Shown here in pieces: positions 36,629-45,303 of a DNA stretch of 64,000 nucleotides. The translations under genes were made by a program, and so were the position numbers. Positions within the stretch are counted from its first letter, which is position 1. Each line of letters begins with the position of its first letter. The notes beneath the pieces are model-generated. The model did not search any database. It was given only the letters and a program-made list of their open reading frames with translations, and had not been told where the DNA came from. The DNA is from JAATFS01 sp037145635 (GTDB lineage: Bacteria > Pseudomonadota > Gammaproteobacteria > Xanthomonadales > Xanthomonadaceae). The stretch covers positions 682,001 through 746,000 of the forward strand of contig JBBCXB010000001.1 in the NCBI GenBank assembly GCA_037145635.1. The letters are read 5' to 3'.

Positions 36629-37996
36629 TTGAACGCGATCTCCCGCGATACCCGCAGCGCCGACGACAGCCCGACCCGGCTGGACGCGCTGACCGACATC
36701 TCCCAGCGCATGCTGGAGCGCGCGCGCGCGCTCGGCGCCAGCCAGGCCGAGGTCAGCTGCAGCGAGGAGCAGGGCCTGGACGTGAACGTGCGCCTGGGCG
36801 AGGTCGAGACCGTGGAGTCCACCCACGACCGCGGCATCGCCATCACCGTCTACTTCGGCCAGCGCAAGGGCAGTGCCAGCACCGCCGACCTGCAGGAGGC
36901 CAGCCTCGAGGCCACCGTCGCCCAGGCCTGCGCCATCGCCCGCTACACCGAGGACGACGCGGCCGCCGGCCTGGCCGACCCGGAGCGCATGGCGCGCGAG
37001 TTCCCCGACCTGGACAGCTGGCACCCCTGGGCGCTGGGAGCCGACGAGGCGGTGGACCTGGCACTGGCCTGCGAGGCCGCCGGCCGCGACGCCGACCCGC
37101 GCGTGAGCAATTCCGACGGCGCCTCGGTGGGCAGCAGCCGCAGCCTGTCGGTGTACGCCAACTCGCACGGCTTCGTCGGGCGCGAACGCGGCACCCACCA
37201 CTCGATCGGCTGCGCGCTGATCGCCGGCCAGGGCGACGGCATGCAGCGCGACGGCTGGTACAGCAGCGCGCTGGCGCGCGAGGACCTGGAACCGGCGGCG
37301 GCGATCGGCCGGCAGGCCGCCGAGCGCACCGTCGCGCGGCTGCAGCCGCGCTCGCTGCCCACCGGCCAGCTGCCGGTGCTGTTCGCCCCGGAAGTGGCGC
37401 GCTCGCTGGTGGGCCACCTGCTCGGCGCGGTGTCCGGCGGGGCGCTGTACCGGCGCGCCAGCTTCCTGGTCGACAGCGTCGGCACCCGGCTGTTCCCGGA
37501 CTGGTTCGTGGTCGAGGAGCTGCCGCACCTGCGCCGCGGCCTGCGTTCGGCCGCGTTCGACGGCGAGGGCGTGGCGACGCGGCGGTCGGCGCTGGTCGAG
37601 GGCGGCGTGCTGCAGCGCTACGTGCTCGGCAGCTACTCGGCACGCAAGCTCGGCCTGCAGACCACCGCCAACGCCGGCGGCGTGCACAACCTGCAGGTGA
37701 AGGCCAACGCCGGCGACCTGGCGTCGCTGGTGGCGGCCATGGGGCGCGGCCTGCTGGTGACCGAGCTGATGGGCAACGGCGTCAATGCCGTCACCGGCGA
37801 CTATTCGCGCGGCGCCGGCGGCTTCTGGGTCGAGAACGGCGCCATCGCCTACCCGGTGGACGGCCTCACCATCGCCGGCAACCTGCGCGAGATGTTCCAG
37901 GCCATCGAGGCGGTGGGCGAGGACATCGACGTGCGCTCGCACGTGCACATCGGCTCGGTGCTGCTCGGGCGGATGACGGTGGCCGGCAACGATTGA
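36629..37996 (+). CDS. pmbA: Metalloprotease PmbA (TldE)
   Basis: The product is 455 residues. It is the partner of TldD and lacks the HExxxH zinc motif, as expected for TldE. Family features are EVSCSEEQGLDVNVRLGEVE at the N-terminus, GQRKGSASTADL, and near the C-terminus GNGVNAVTGDYSRGAGGFWV. The start is TTG 36629-36631, preceded by AAGGATAAAGCA; it gives MNAISRDTRSADDSPTRLD. No ATG lies near the expected N-terminus. It is divergent from yjgA over a 43-bp gap that must hold both promoters. Confidence 0.95.
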   Translation: MNAISRDTRSADDSPTRLDALTDISQRMLERARALGASQAEVSCSEEQGLDVNVRLGEVETVESTHDRGIAITVYFGQRKGSASTADLQEASLEATVAQACAIARYTEDDAAAGLADPERMAREFPDLDSWHPWALGADEAVDLALACEAAGRDADPRVSNSDGASVGSSRSLSVYANSHGFVGRERGTHHSIGCALIAGQGDGMQRDGWYSSALAREDLEPAAAIGRQAAERTVARLQPRSLPTGQLPVLFAPEVARSLVGHLLGAVSGGALYRRASFLVDSVGTRLFPDWFVVEELPHLRRGLRSAAFDGEGVATRRSALVEGGVLQRYVLGSYSARKLGLQTTANAGGVHNLQVKANAGDLASLVAAMGRGLLVTELMGNGVNAVTGDYSRGAGGFWVENGAIAYPVDGLTIAGNLREMFQAIEAVGEDIDVRSHVHIGSVLLGRMTVAGND

Positions 37997-38080
37997 CGTA
38001 TCCTTTGCCGCGACGCGCCGGCCCGGTCCGGCGCGGCCTTGCATCATCACCGTATCCACTTTGCAACCAGGGGACCTGAC

Positions 38081-38464
38081 ATGAGCGAATTCGACACCCA
38101 GACCACACCGCCGCCGCCGATCGCGAGCGCGCCGCAGGAGGAGCGCACGCTGGCACTGGTGGTGCACCTGCTGGGCATCCTCACCGGCTTCATCGGCGCG
38201 CTGATCGTGTGGCTGATCAACAAGGACGCGACCCCGCCGAAGCGGTTCGCCAGCGACCAGGCCAAGGAAGCGCTGAACTTCCAGATCACCGTGGCACTGG
38301 CCTACATCGCCGCGATCATCCTCACCGTGGTCTCGTTCGGCATCCTGTTCTTCCTGCCGACGCTGGTGTGGATCGCCAACCTGGTGTTCTGCATCATCGC
38401 CGCGATCAAGGCCAACAACGGCGAGGCCTATCGCTATCCGGCCACGCTGCGCCTGATCAAGTGA
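38081..38464 (+). CDS. DUF4870 (Tic20-like) membrane protein
   Basis: The product is 127 residues. A short Pro-rich start (TTPPPPIASAPQEER) is followed by four hydrophobic helices (about 22-45, 62-85, 88-110). The family hallmark FASDQAKEALNFQITVAL lies in the middle and NGEAYRYPATLRLIK at the end. An AGGGGA ribosome binding site precedes ATG 38081. The function of DUF4870 proteins is unknown. Terminated by a strong hairpin. Confidence 0.9.
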   Translation: MSEFDTQTTPPPPIASAPQEERTLALVVHLLGILTGFIGALIVWLINKDATPPKRFASDQAKEALNFQITVALAYIAAIILTVVSFGILFFLPTLVWIANLVFCIIAAIKANNGEAYRYPATLRLIK

Positions 38465-38469
38465 GGGAG

Positions 38470-38496
38470 CGGGGGCGCGTCTGCGACGCGCCCCCG
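38470..38496 (+). terminator. Terminator of the DUF4870 gene
   Basis: A 12-bp perfect stem CGGGGGCGCGTC/GACGCGCCCCCG with loop TGC starts five bases after the stop codon. Confidence 0.8.
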
Positions 38497-38575
38497 TAAT
38501 CGGGAATCGGGAATGGGCTAAACCCTGAGTCGCCTCCCATTCCTGATTCCCGATTCCCGATTCCCGCCCGCAGCG
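38497..38575. repeat. Inverted CGGGAAT heptad repeats
   Basis: TAATCGGGAATCGGGAATGGG is mirrored about 25 bp later by CCCATTCCTGATTCCCGATT and one more CCCGATT unit, so the region can fold into a long imperfect hairpin between the convergent DUF4870 and ispA genes. The same heptad recurs at five other gene ends in this window. Confidence 0.8.
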
Positions 38576-38580
38576 CGGGC

Positions 38581-39462
38581 TCAATGCATCCGTTCCACCG
38601 TCAGCCGCGCCAGCGCCGCCAGTGCGTCGGCGTGCGCGCCGTAGCCGTCCAGGCGCTCGTGCATGTGGGCGCCGAGTTCGGCCAGCTTGGCCTTGGCGCC
38701 GTCCAGGCCCAGCAAGGCCGGGTAGGTCGACTTGGCCTGGGCCGCGTCCTTGCCGGCGGTCTTGCCGAGCTGCTCGGAACTGGACTCGACATCGAGGATG
38801 TCGTCGCGCACCTGGAACGCCAGTCCCAGCGACGTGGCGAAGGCGTCCAGCCGCTCCAGCGCGGCCGTGTCGGCCCCGCCCGCCAGGGCGCCCAGGCGCA
38901 CGCTGGCGCGGATCAGCGCCCCGGTCTTCAGTGCATGCATGCGCTGCAGGTCCGGCAGCGACTGCAGCGTGCCGGTGGCGTCGATGTCCAGCGCCTGGCC
39001 GCCGCACATGCCGGCCGCGCCGGAGGCACGGGCCAGCGTCTTCAGCCATTCCACCCGCAGCGATGGCTCGGCTTCCGGCGCGCAGGCCAGCCGCTCGAAC
39101 GCCAGCGTCTGCAGCGCATCGCCGGCCAGGATCGCGGTGGCCTCGTCGAAGGCCACGTGCACGGTCGGGCGGCCGCGGCGCAGGGCATCGTCGTCCATCG
39201 CCGGCAGGTCGTCGTGCACCAGCGAATAGGCATGGATCAGTTCCACCGCCAGCGCGGGTGCGTCCAGCCTCGCCTCGTCGCTGCCGAACAGCGTGCCGGT
39301 CGCGTAGACCAGCAACGGGCGCATGCGCTTGCCGCCGTCCAGGGTGGCGTGGCGCATCGCCGCGTGCAGGCGGTGCGGGGCGGTGTCGCTGGAAGGCAGC
39401 AGGGCGGCCAGGCCGCGCTCCACGCGCGCGCGCCAGCGCGCGAACGCGGCGTCAGCCGCCAT
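38581..39462 (-). CDS. ispA: Farnesyl/polyprenyl diphosphate synthase
   Basis: The product is 293 residues and condenses IPP with allylic diphosphates. The first Asp-rich motif DDLPAMD (84-90) has the CLD-type spacing of bacterial short-chain synthases. The second is DDILD (220-224). GGKRMRPLLVY and the GDALQTLAFE helix are also present. The spacing in the first motif and the length match IspA-type farnesyl diphosphate synthase. The start at 39462 overlaps the end of xseB by 11 bases. The pair xseB-ispA is standard in gammaproteobacteria, but dxs does not follow here. Confidence 0.93.
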   Translation of the reverse strand: MAADAAFARWRARVERGLAALLPSSDTAPHRLHAAMRHATLDGGKRMRPLLVYATGTLFGSDEARLDAPALAVELIHAYSLVHDDLPAMDDDALRRGRPTVHVAFDEATAILAGDALQTLAFERLACAPEAEPSLRVEWLKTLARASGAAGMCGGQALDIDATGTLQSLPDLQRMHALKTGALIRASVRLGALAGGADTAALERLDAFATSLGLAFQVRDDILDVESSSEQLGKTAGKDAAQAKSTYPALLGLDGAKAKLAELGAHMHERLDGYGAHADALAALARLTVERMH

Positions 39463-39715
39463 GGGCCGGCGGCGGGTCGAACGGCTCGCCGGCGTCGGGC
39501 TGGGCGGGGTCGGTGAGCAGGCGCACGCGCAGTTCGGCCTGTTCCAGCGCCTGCTGGCATTCGCGGTAGAGGCCGACGCCGCGCTCGTAGGCGCTGAGCG
39601 ACTGCTCCAGGCTCATGTCGCCGGTTTCCATCTTGCCCACCAGCTGTTCCAGCTCCTCGAGCGACTGCTCGAAGCGGGCGACCGGGGAGGTTTCGTTTGC
39701 GGACTTCTTGGCCAT
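39452..39715 (-). CDS. xseB: Exodeoxyribonuclease VII small subunit
   Basis: The product is 87 residues. The helical pair FEQSLEELEQLVGKMETGDM SLEQSLSAYERG is the XseB signature. With XseA it degrades single-stranded DNA. The Pro/Asp-rich C-terminal tail (AQPDAGEPFDPPPAHGG) overlaps the ispA start by 11 bases. ATG 39713-39715 follows the usual MAKKSA start. It lies 31 bp downstream of the tilS stop. Confidence 0.95.
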   Translation of the reverse strand: MAKKSANETSPVARFEQSLEELEQLVGKMETGDMSLEQSLSAYERGVGLYRECQQALEQAELRVRLLTDPAQPDAGEPFDPPPAHGG

Positions 39716-39746
39716 CGGGGAAGTGTGCGGGGCGCGGCAGTGGCGG

Positions 39747-41054
39747 TCAATTCGCGCCGGGTTCGAGGTCGTGCCGCAGCCGTGCCGAATGCTGCGCGAG
39801 CCAGGCCGCCAGCGTGTCGGAGAGAAGCTCGGCGCCGGCGGCCAGCACGCGCTCGCCGTCGCACAGCAGCGGCAGCGTCGCCCGTCGCCACGGTGGCAGG
39901 CCGGCCGCCTGCAGCACGTGCTTGAGCGCATGCGTGTGGGTGCGGCCGGGCAGCGCGATGCGTTCGCCGCCGCGGCGCAGGCGCACCTGCAGGGGCGTGG
40001 CGAACGCCAGGCCGTCGGCTGCGTCCAGCGCCAGCCGGGTGCCGTCGGGCAGCGCCAGCGGCGCGCGGCCGTCCCAGTCGCGCTGCCAGCCGGGCGGCCA
40101 GGGCGGCGCCGGGCGGCGCAGGTACAGGTGCTGGCGCCAGCGCCGGATCTCCACGCCCTGCCAGGCGAAGCCGCCGTCGCGGTCGCTGGCCGCCGCCGCG
40201 ACCTCGCGTTCGAGCGCCGCGATGCCCTGCGCCGGCAGCGGCGGCGCGCCCTGCGCGTCGCTCCAGCGGCGCAGCAGGCGCGCCCGCCGCGCCGCGGGCA
40301 GCGCGCGCAAGCCGGCCAGGTCCAGCGCGTCGCCGTGCAGCAGCGCGGGCAGCAACGCCGCCTCGTCGTCGCCCAGCAGGTCGCTGGCTTCGGCGCTGAG
40401 CGCGGCGCTGCGGGCCAGCGCGGCGTCGGCCTGCGGCCAGCGTTCGCGCAGCAGCGGCAGCAACTGCGCGCGCAGGAAGTTGCGGTCGTGGTGCGGGTCG
40501 GCATTGGCGGGATCGTCGATCCAGGCCAGCGCGTGGTGCCGCGCATGCGCCAGCAGCGCCGCGCGCGGCAGCGCCAGCAGCGGCCGCCACAGCGTGCCCG
40601 CGGCGAAGCTGCGTTGCGGCCGCATCGCCGCCAGACCGTCGGGGCCGGACGCGCGCAAGGCACGCAGCAGGAAGGTCTCGGCCTGGTCGTCGCGATGGTG
40701 CGCCAGCGCCAGCCACTCGCCCGGCTGCAGCGCCTGGGCGAAGGCCGCGCGCCGCGCCGCGCGGGCCGCGCCTTCCAGGCCGAGGCCGCTGTCGCGCGCG
40801 ATCGTCACCCGCACCACCTGCAGCGGGACGCCCCAGCGCGCACAGGCCGTCTGGCAATGGGCGGCCCAGGCGTCGGCCTCGGGATGCAGGCCGTGATGGA
40901 CGTGTAGGGCGCGCAACCCGGCCGCGCGATAGGCCGGCCGCTGGGCGAGCGCGTGCAGCAGCGCGGTGGAATCCACGCCGCCGCTGTAGCCGACCAGCAC
41001 CGGGCCCGGCGCGTGGGCGGGGAGGGCGGCGGCGAGCCCGTCGCGGGTCGGCAT
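39747..41054 (-). CDS. tilS: tRNA(Ile)-lysidine synthetase
   Basis: The product is 435 residues. The N-terminal PP-loop motif SGGVDST (24-30) sits in PVLVGYSGGVDSTALLHAL, followed by HVHHGLHPEADAWAAHC and HHRDDQAETFLLRALRASG. TilS converts the C34 of the CAU-anticodon tRNA-Ile to lysidine. The C-terminal domain includes GRTHTHALKHVLQAAGLP. ATG 41052-41054 overlaps the TGA of the WG-repeat-like gene (TGATG). That makes an essential gene translationally coupled to a secreted-protein gene, which is unusual. Confidence 0.95.
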   Translation of the reverse strand: MPTRDGLAAALPAHAPGPVLVGYSGGVDSTALLHALAQRPAYRAAGLRALHVHHGLHPEADAWAAHCQTACARWGVPLQVVRVTIARDSGLGLEGAARAARRAAFAQALQPGEWLALAHHRDDQAETFLLRALRASGPDGLAAMRPQRSFAAGTLWRPLLALPRAALLAHARHHALAWIDDPANADPHHDRNFLRAQLLPLLRERWPQADAALARSAALSAEASDLLGDDEAALLPALLHGDALDLAGLRALPAARRARLLRRWSDAQGAPPLPAQGIAALEREVAAAASDRDGGFAWQGVEIRRWRQHLYLRRPAPPWPPGWQRDWDGRAPLALPDGTRLALDAADGLAFATPLQVRLRRGGERIALPGRTHTHALKHVLQAAGLPPWRRATLPLLCDGERVLAAGAELLSDTLAAWLAQHSARLRHDLEPGAN

Positions 41055-41620
41055 CAGGCCCCGGCCGGCGGCGGCACCGGCTCGCCGCGATGGTCGATCC
41101 AGAACCAGCGCCCGCCGACCAGCGGCGTGTGCCCGTCGGCATCCGGCTGCCCCGGGCGGCACCCCGCGCAGACCCGGGCGGCCCCGTCCTGGAACGGCTC
41201 GCCCCAGTCGTAGCGCGAAGGCAGGGCCTGGCGCAGCGTGCGGTCGAAATAGCCGAGGCCGCCCTCCACCGGCGCGCGCACCAGGCCCTCGGCGAAGCTG
41301 TCCGGGCCGTTGTCGTAGGTGATCACCCGCAGCTGGGCCCCGTCGCGGCGCAGGTAGCGGTAGCCGTCGTGCGCGAGCAAGACGGCCAGGCCGTCGGCAT
41401 CGTAGTCCAGTGCCGCCCGCGCGCCGGCCGAGAGCCGCAGCCGGCCGTCGGCCGCGAGGGTGCAGCCCGGCAGCGCGACCCAGCCCCCGTCGCTCGGGTC
41501 GGCGCGCCGGCAGCCGTGGTCGCCCGCGCCGGCCTGCGCGGCGCCGGCCGCGGCGAGCAGCAGCGCGAACGCCGCGGCGCGCGGCCGGCCGGTGCCGCGG
41601 CGGACCCCGCCCGTGCTCAC
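41054..41620 (-). CDS. Secreted WG-repeat-like protein
   Basis: The product is 188 residues. The start GTG (41618-41620) overlaps the stop of the alkaline phosphatase gene as GTGA. A signal peptide runs through AFALLLAAAGAAQAGA. The rest has beta-hairpin units such as GLAVLLAHDGYRYLRRDG and GLVRAPVEGGLGYFDRTLR, the look of WG (KWG) repeats, and Cys pairs (CAGC and the earlier DHGCRRAD/LPGC) that could form disulfides. No catalytic motif is visible. Coupling to a phosphatase suggests an extracytoplasmic partner role, but this is inference. Confidence 0.7.
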   Translation of the reverse strand: MSTGGVRRGTGRPRAAAFALLLAAAGAAQAGAGDHGCRRADPSDGGWVALPGCTLAADGRLRLSAGARAALDYDADGLAVLLAHDGYRYLRRDGAQLRVITYDNGPDSFAEGLVRAPVEGGLGYFDRTLRQALPSRYDWGEPFQDGAARVCAGCRPGQPDADGHTPLVGGRWFWIDHRGEPVPPPAGA

Positions 41621-43314
41621 GGTGCGGGCGCCGCCGCGGCCTCGAAGCGGGCCGGGGCCGGCAGCTCCACCGGCACGCCCTGCGCGTTGCAGGTGCCGGC
41701 CTTGCACAGGCGCTCGCGCAGCTTCGGCGTGGCCTGCACGATCACGTGGTAGATCGTGTTCTCTTCCAGGGTGCCGCGGAACGCGGCGCTGCCGGGGCCG
41801 GTGGCCCAGATGCCGACGTCCTCGCCGCCATGCGACTCGGCCTTGGTCGGCACCAGCGCCTCCTGCAGGTAGTCCGGCGCCTCGGTGTCGACCCGGGTCA
41901 GGTCGGGGCGGCCGTGTGCCGGGTCGACGCTGCTCGGGCTGTGCTCGAAGCGCTTGGGGCCGGCCGGCTGCGCATTGCTCTGCCCGGTGTAGCCGGGGCC
42001 GTTGGCGTAGCTGAGGGTGGTATAGGGCAGCCCGGCGAGGTCGAGCGCGTACTGGCTGCGGTCGCCTTCCTCGCCGCCGGTGCCGCGCACCTTGCCCAGG
42101 ATCGGGTTGCCGCGGACCGGGTAGCCGACGAAGTTGAGCGTGTGCGAGTGGTCGGCGGTGACGATGATCAGGGTATCGGCCGGCGCGGTCTCCACGGCGG
42201 TGCGCACCGCGTCGGACAGCGATACCGTCTCGTCGAGCGCGCGGAAGGCGTTGCCGGCATGGTTGGCATGGTCGATGCGGCCGCCCTCGACCAGCAGCAC
42301 GAAGCCGCCGGCGTCGCGCGACAGCGACCGGATCGCGGTGCGGGTCATCTCCGACAGGCTCGGTTCGCCGGTGGCGGCGCGGTCGCGGTCGTGCTCGTAC
42401 TGCATGTGGTCGGGCTCGAACAGGCCCAGCAGCGCCGGCGCGTCGCCCGCGGCCTTGAGCTGCTGCTCGTTCCACACGTAGGCGCCCTGCGGGTGCGCCT
42501 GTTTCCATTCGCCGACCAGGTCGCGGCCGTCCAGGCGCAGGCCGACCTTGTCGTCGTACTCGGGGTCGCGCTCCTCGACGGTCATGAACTGGCCGCGGCC
42601 GCCGCCCAGTACCACCTGCGGCCCGCGCCCGAAGCGCGAGGTCGCCAGCAGCTGCTGGGCGATGTCGCGGCAGCCTTCGCTGCGGGCCTGCTCCGGCAGG
42701 TCGCTGTCGCTCTCCCAGTTGCGGTCGGGCGAGTGCGCGTAGGTCGCGGCCGGGGTGGCGTGGGTGAGGCGGGTGGTGGTGACGATGCCGGTGGCCATGC
42801 CGGCGCTGTCGGCCAGCTGCAGCCAGCTCAGCAGGCCCTTGCCGAGGCTGCCGGCGCAGTCGCTGCGGTTGCCGGCACTGACGCCGATCGCGCCCATGTG
42901 GGTCTTCACCCCGGTGGCGATCGAGGTCATGGTGCCGGCCGAGTCCGGCGTCTGCGAATCGGTGTTGTAGGTCTTGCTGAAGGCGGTGGCCGGGAAGCGC
43001 TCCCACGACAGCAGGTTCTCCTCGCCCGGCGCGCCGCGGCGCTGGCCCTCGAGGATGCGCGCGGCCGCGACCGTGGTCAGGCTCATGCCGTCGCCCAGGA
43101 ACAGGATCACGTTGCGTGCCTTGCCGGCCATGGCGCCGTTGGCGGCGGCCCTGGCCGCGCCGCTGCGGTACCACCAGGCGGGGGTCTCGCCCTGCGGGTG
43201 GGCGACGGCCGGCACGTCCACCGCGGCGGCGGGCGGGGCGGACGGCGGCGCCGAGGCGCAGGCGGCCAGGAGCAGGGTGGACAGGGCGGCGATGGCGGGC
43301 AGGCGGCGTGACAT
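41617..43314 (-). CDS. Alkaline phosphatase, PhoA-like lipoprotein
   Basis: The product is 565 residues. The lipoprotein signal has Cys at 19 (LLLAAC). The metal-binding start NVILFLGDGMS (D75) and the nucleophile Ser125 in TPDSAGTMTS identify the PhoA fold. GGFVLLVEGGRIDHANHAGN and LIIVTADHSHTLNF give further metal ligands. It is longer than E. coli PhoA and belongs to the PhoA-related lipoprotein group. Role: release of phosphate from esters outside the inner membrane. It is the first gene of a coupled unit with the WG-repeat-like protein and tilS. Confidence 0.93.
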   Translation of the reverse strand: MSRRLPAIAALSTLLLAACASAPPSAPPAAAVDVPAVAHPQGETPAWWYRSGAARAAANGAMAGKARNVILFLGDGMSLTTVAAARILEGQRRGAPGEENLLSWERFPATAFSKTYNTDSQTPDSAGTMTSIATGVKTHMGAIGVSAGNRSDCAGSLGKGLLSWLQLADSAGMATGIVTTTRLTHATPAATYAHSPDRNWESDSDLPEQARSEGCRDIAQQLLATSRFGRGPQVVLGGGRGQFMTVEERDPEYDDKVGLRLDGRDLVGEWKQAHPQGAYVWNEQQLKAAGDAPALLGLFEPDHMQYEHDRDRAATGEPSLSEMTRTAIRSLSRDAGGFVLLVEGGRIDHANHAGNAFRALDETVSLSDAVRTAVETAPADTLIIVTADHSHTLNFVGYPVRGNPILGKVRGTGGEEGDRSQYALDLAGLPYTTLSYANGPGYTGQSNAQPAGPKRFEHSPSSVDPAHGRPDLTRVDTEAPDYLQEALVPTKAESHGGEDVGIWATGPGSAAFRGTLEENTIYHVIVQATPKLRERLCKAGTCNAQGVPVELPAPARFEAAAAPAP

Positions 43315-43462
43315 GGCGGAAGGGCACTCGCGGGACGGTTCGGCCCGTAGTATGAACGCTGCGCGAAGTCACACCGATGACACGCCGCTGTTCCAGCGAT
43401 GGCCTCGCCCGTCGGCGGGCCTTGGGCTATCGTGCGGACATCCCCCCGAATGAACTGACGAC

Positions 43463-44803
43463 ATGAGACTGGTCTCGGCCTGGTTGCGCATCCCGTTCTG
43501 GCAGCGCGTGGTGGCCGGCTTCGTGCTGGGCGCGCTCGCCGGCTGGCTGATGGGGCCCGCCGCGGAGACCTGGTTCGGGCCGCTCGGCGACCTCTACGTC
43601 ACCCTGATCAAGATGATCGCGGTACCGCTGGTGTTCTTCGCGGTGATCAACGCGATCTCGGCGCTGCACGGGCAGAAGTCGGTCGCCGCGCTGGGCGGGC
43701 GCACCTTCCTGTGGTTCATCATCACCGCCGCGCTGGCGGTGGCGATCGGCCTGGGCATGGGCACGGTCCTGCAGCCGGGCGCCGGCCACCTGGGGCTGAA
43801 CGTGGCCTCGAACTGGACGCCGCGCGACGTGCCCAGCCCGATCAAGGTGCTGCTGGACGTGGTGCCGTCCAACCCGTTCTACGCGCTGACCGGCATCGGC
43901 ACCCGCACCAACGCGGCCGGCGAGACCGTGCTGGCGGCCGGGCGCGGCTCGATCCTGCCGGTGATCTTCTTCGCCGCGCTGCTGGGCTTCGCGATGGTCA
44001 AGCTGGGCGAGCGCGTCGCCGAGGCGCGCAAGCTGACCGCGCAGATGAGCGACATCATGATCCAGGTCACGCGCTTCGTGCTGGAGGTGACCCCGATCGG
44101 CACCTTCGGCCTGATCGCCGGCCTGGTCGGCGCCTACGGCTTCGAGAAGCTGTTGCCGCTCGGCAACTTCGTGCTGGCGCTGTACCTGGCCTGCGCGCTG
44201 CACATCGTGCTGGTCTATGGCGGCCTGCTGCTGGCGCACGGGCTGAACCCGCTGAAGTTCTTCCGCGGCGCGGCGCCGGGCATGCAGGTGGCCTTCGTCA
44301 GTTCGTCGAGCTTCGCCGCGATGCCGGTGGCGATGCGCTCGATCACCCACAACCTGGGCGTCAACAAGGACTATGCCGCGTTCGCGGTGCCGCTGGGCGC
44401 CAGCATCAAGATGGACGGCTGCGGCGCGATCTACCCGGCGCTGTGCGCGGTGTTCATCGCCCAGTACACCGGCGTGCCGCTGACCCCGGACCAGTACTTC
44501 GTGGTGCTGATCGCCTCGGTGCTGGGCAGCTTCGGCACCGCCGGCGTGCCCGGCACCGCGGTGGTGATGGCCACGGTGGTGCTGAGTGCGGCCAACCTGC
44601 CGCTGGAGGTCATTGGCTACCTCTACGCGATCGACCGCATCCTCGACATGATGCGCACGATGACCAACGTCACCGGGCAGATGCTGGTGCCGGTGCTGGT
44701 CGCCAAGGAGACCGGACTGCTCGACCGGCCGACCTACGATGCGGCGCCGACCAACGTCGGGCTCGAGGAGCCGCCGGTGGACCGCTCGGGCCAGGTGCGC
44801 TGA
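43463..44803 (+). CDS. Dicarboxylate/amino acid:cation symporter (DAACS)
   Basis: The product is 446 residues and an inner-membrane transporter. DAACS landmarks are LYVTLIKMIAVPLVFFAVIN, the reentrant serine loop FVSSSSFAAMPVAM, and the NMDGxGxxxY-type segment with GASIKMDGCGAIYPALCAVF. IDRILDMMRTMTNVTGQ lies near the C-terminus. Family members take up C4-dicarboxylates, glutamate, serine or threonine with Na+ or H+. The next gene, a GNAT, starts 8 bp downstream. Confidence 0.93.
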   Translation: MRLVSAWLRIPFWQRVVAGFVLGALAGWLMGPAAETWFGPLGDLYVTLIKMIAVPLVFFAVINAISALHGQKSVAALGGRTFLWFIITAALAVAIGLGMGTVLQPGAGHLGLNVASNWTPRDVPSPIKVLLDVVPSNPFYALTGIGTRTNAAGETVLAAGRGSILPVIFFAALLGFAMVKLGERVAEARKLTAQMSDIMIQVTRFVLEVTPIGTFGLIAGLVGAYGFEKLLPLGNFVLALYLACALHIVLVYGGLLLAHGLNPLKFFRGAAPGMQVAFVSSSSFAAMPVAMRSITHNLGVNKDYAAFAVPLGASIKMDGCGAIYPALCAVFIAQYTGVPLTPDQYFVVLIASVLGSFGTAGVPGTAVVMATVVLSAANLPLEVIGYLYAIDRILDMMRTMTNVTGQMLVPVLVAKETGLLDRPTYDAAPTNVGLEEPPVDRSGQVR

Positions 44804-44811
44804 GGCCGCCG

Positions 44812-45252
44812 GTGACGGACTACGTCCTGGAGGCCATGATCCCCGCGGTGGACGACTACCTGCGCCTGCGGCGCGAGGCCGGGCTGTCGCCCAAGACCGC
44901 CGAGGCGGCCCGCCGCGGCCTGCCCCGCAGCTGCTTCGCGGTGCAGGTCCGGCACGGCGGGCACAGCGTCGGCATGGGCCGCGTCGTCGGCGACGGCGGC
45001 TGCTTCCTGCAGGTCGTCGACATCGCGGTCGCGCCGGCCCACCAGGGCCGCGGCCTGGGCAAGCGCATCCTGGCCGCGCTGATGGACTGGCTGGAACGCA
45101 ACGCCGACGGGTGCTATGTCTCGCTGATCGCCGACGGCCAGGCGCACCGGCTGTACGCGCAGTTCGGGTTCAGGCCCACGGCGCCGGCGTCGATCGGCAT
45201 GGCCCGCGTCATCGGCGCGGCGCCCGTGCCAGCGGATGCCGAGGCCCGTTGA
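44812..45252 (+). CDS. GNAT family N-acetyltransferase
   Basis: The product is 146 residues. The acetyl-CoA motif A is clear: DIAVAPAHQGRGLGKRILAAL, with the Q/RxxGxG/A pattern QGRGLG. Motif B (HRLYAQFGFRPT) follows. The start is GTG 44812, 8 bp after the symporter stop, so the two genes are co-transcribed. The acceptor substrate is unknown. Confidence 0.9.
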   Translation: MTDYVLEAMIPAVDDYLRLRREAGLSPKTAEAARRGLPRSCFAVQVRHGGHSVGMGRVVGDGGCFLQVVDIAVAPAHQGRGLGKRILAALMDWLERNADGCYVSLIADGQAHRLYAQFGFRPTAPASIGMARVIGAAPVPADAEAR

Positions 45253-45303
45253 GGCGCCGGCGCGGACCTGCCGCACGCGGGCGCCGGGCCGGTCGCCGGC
45301 GCG

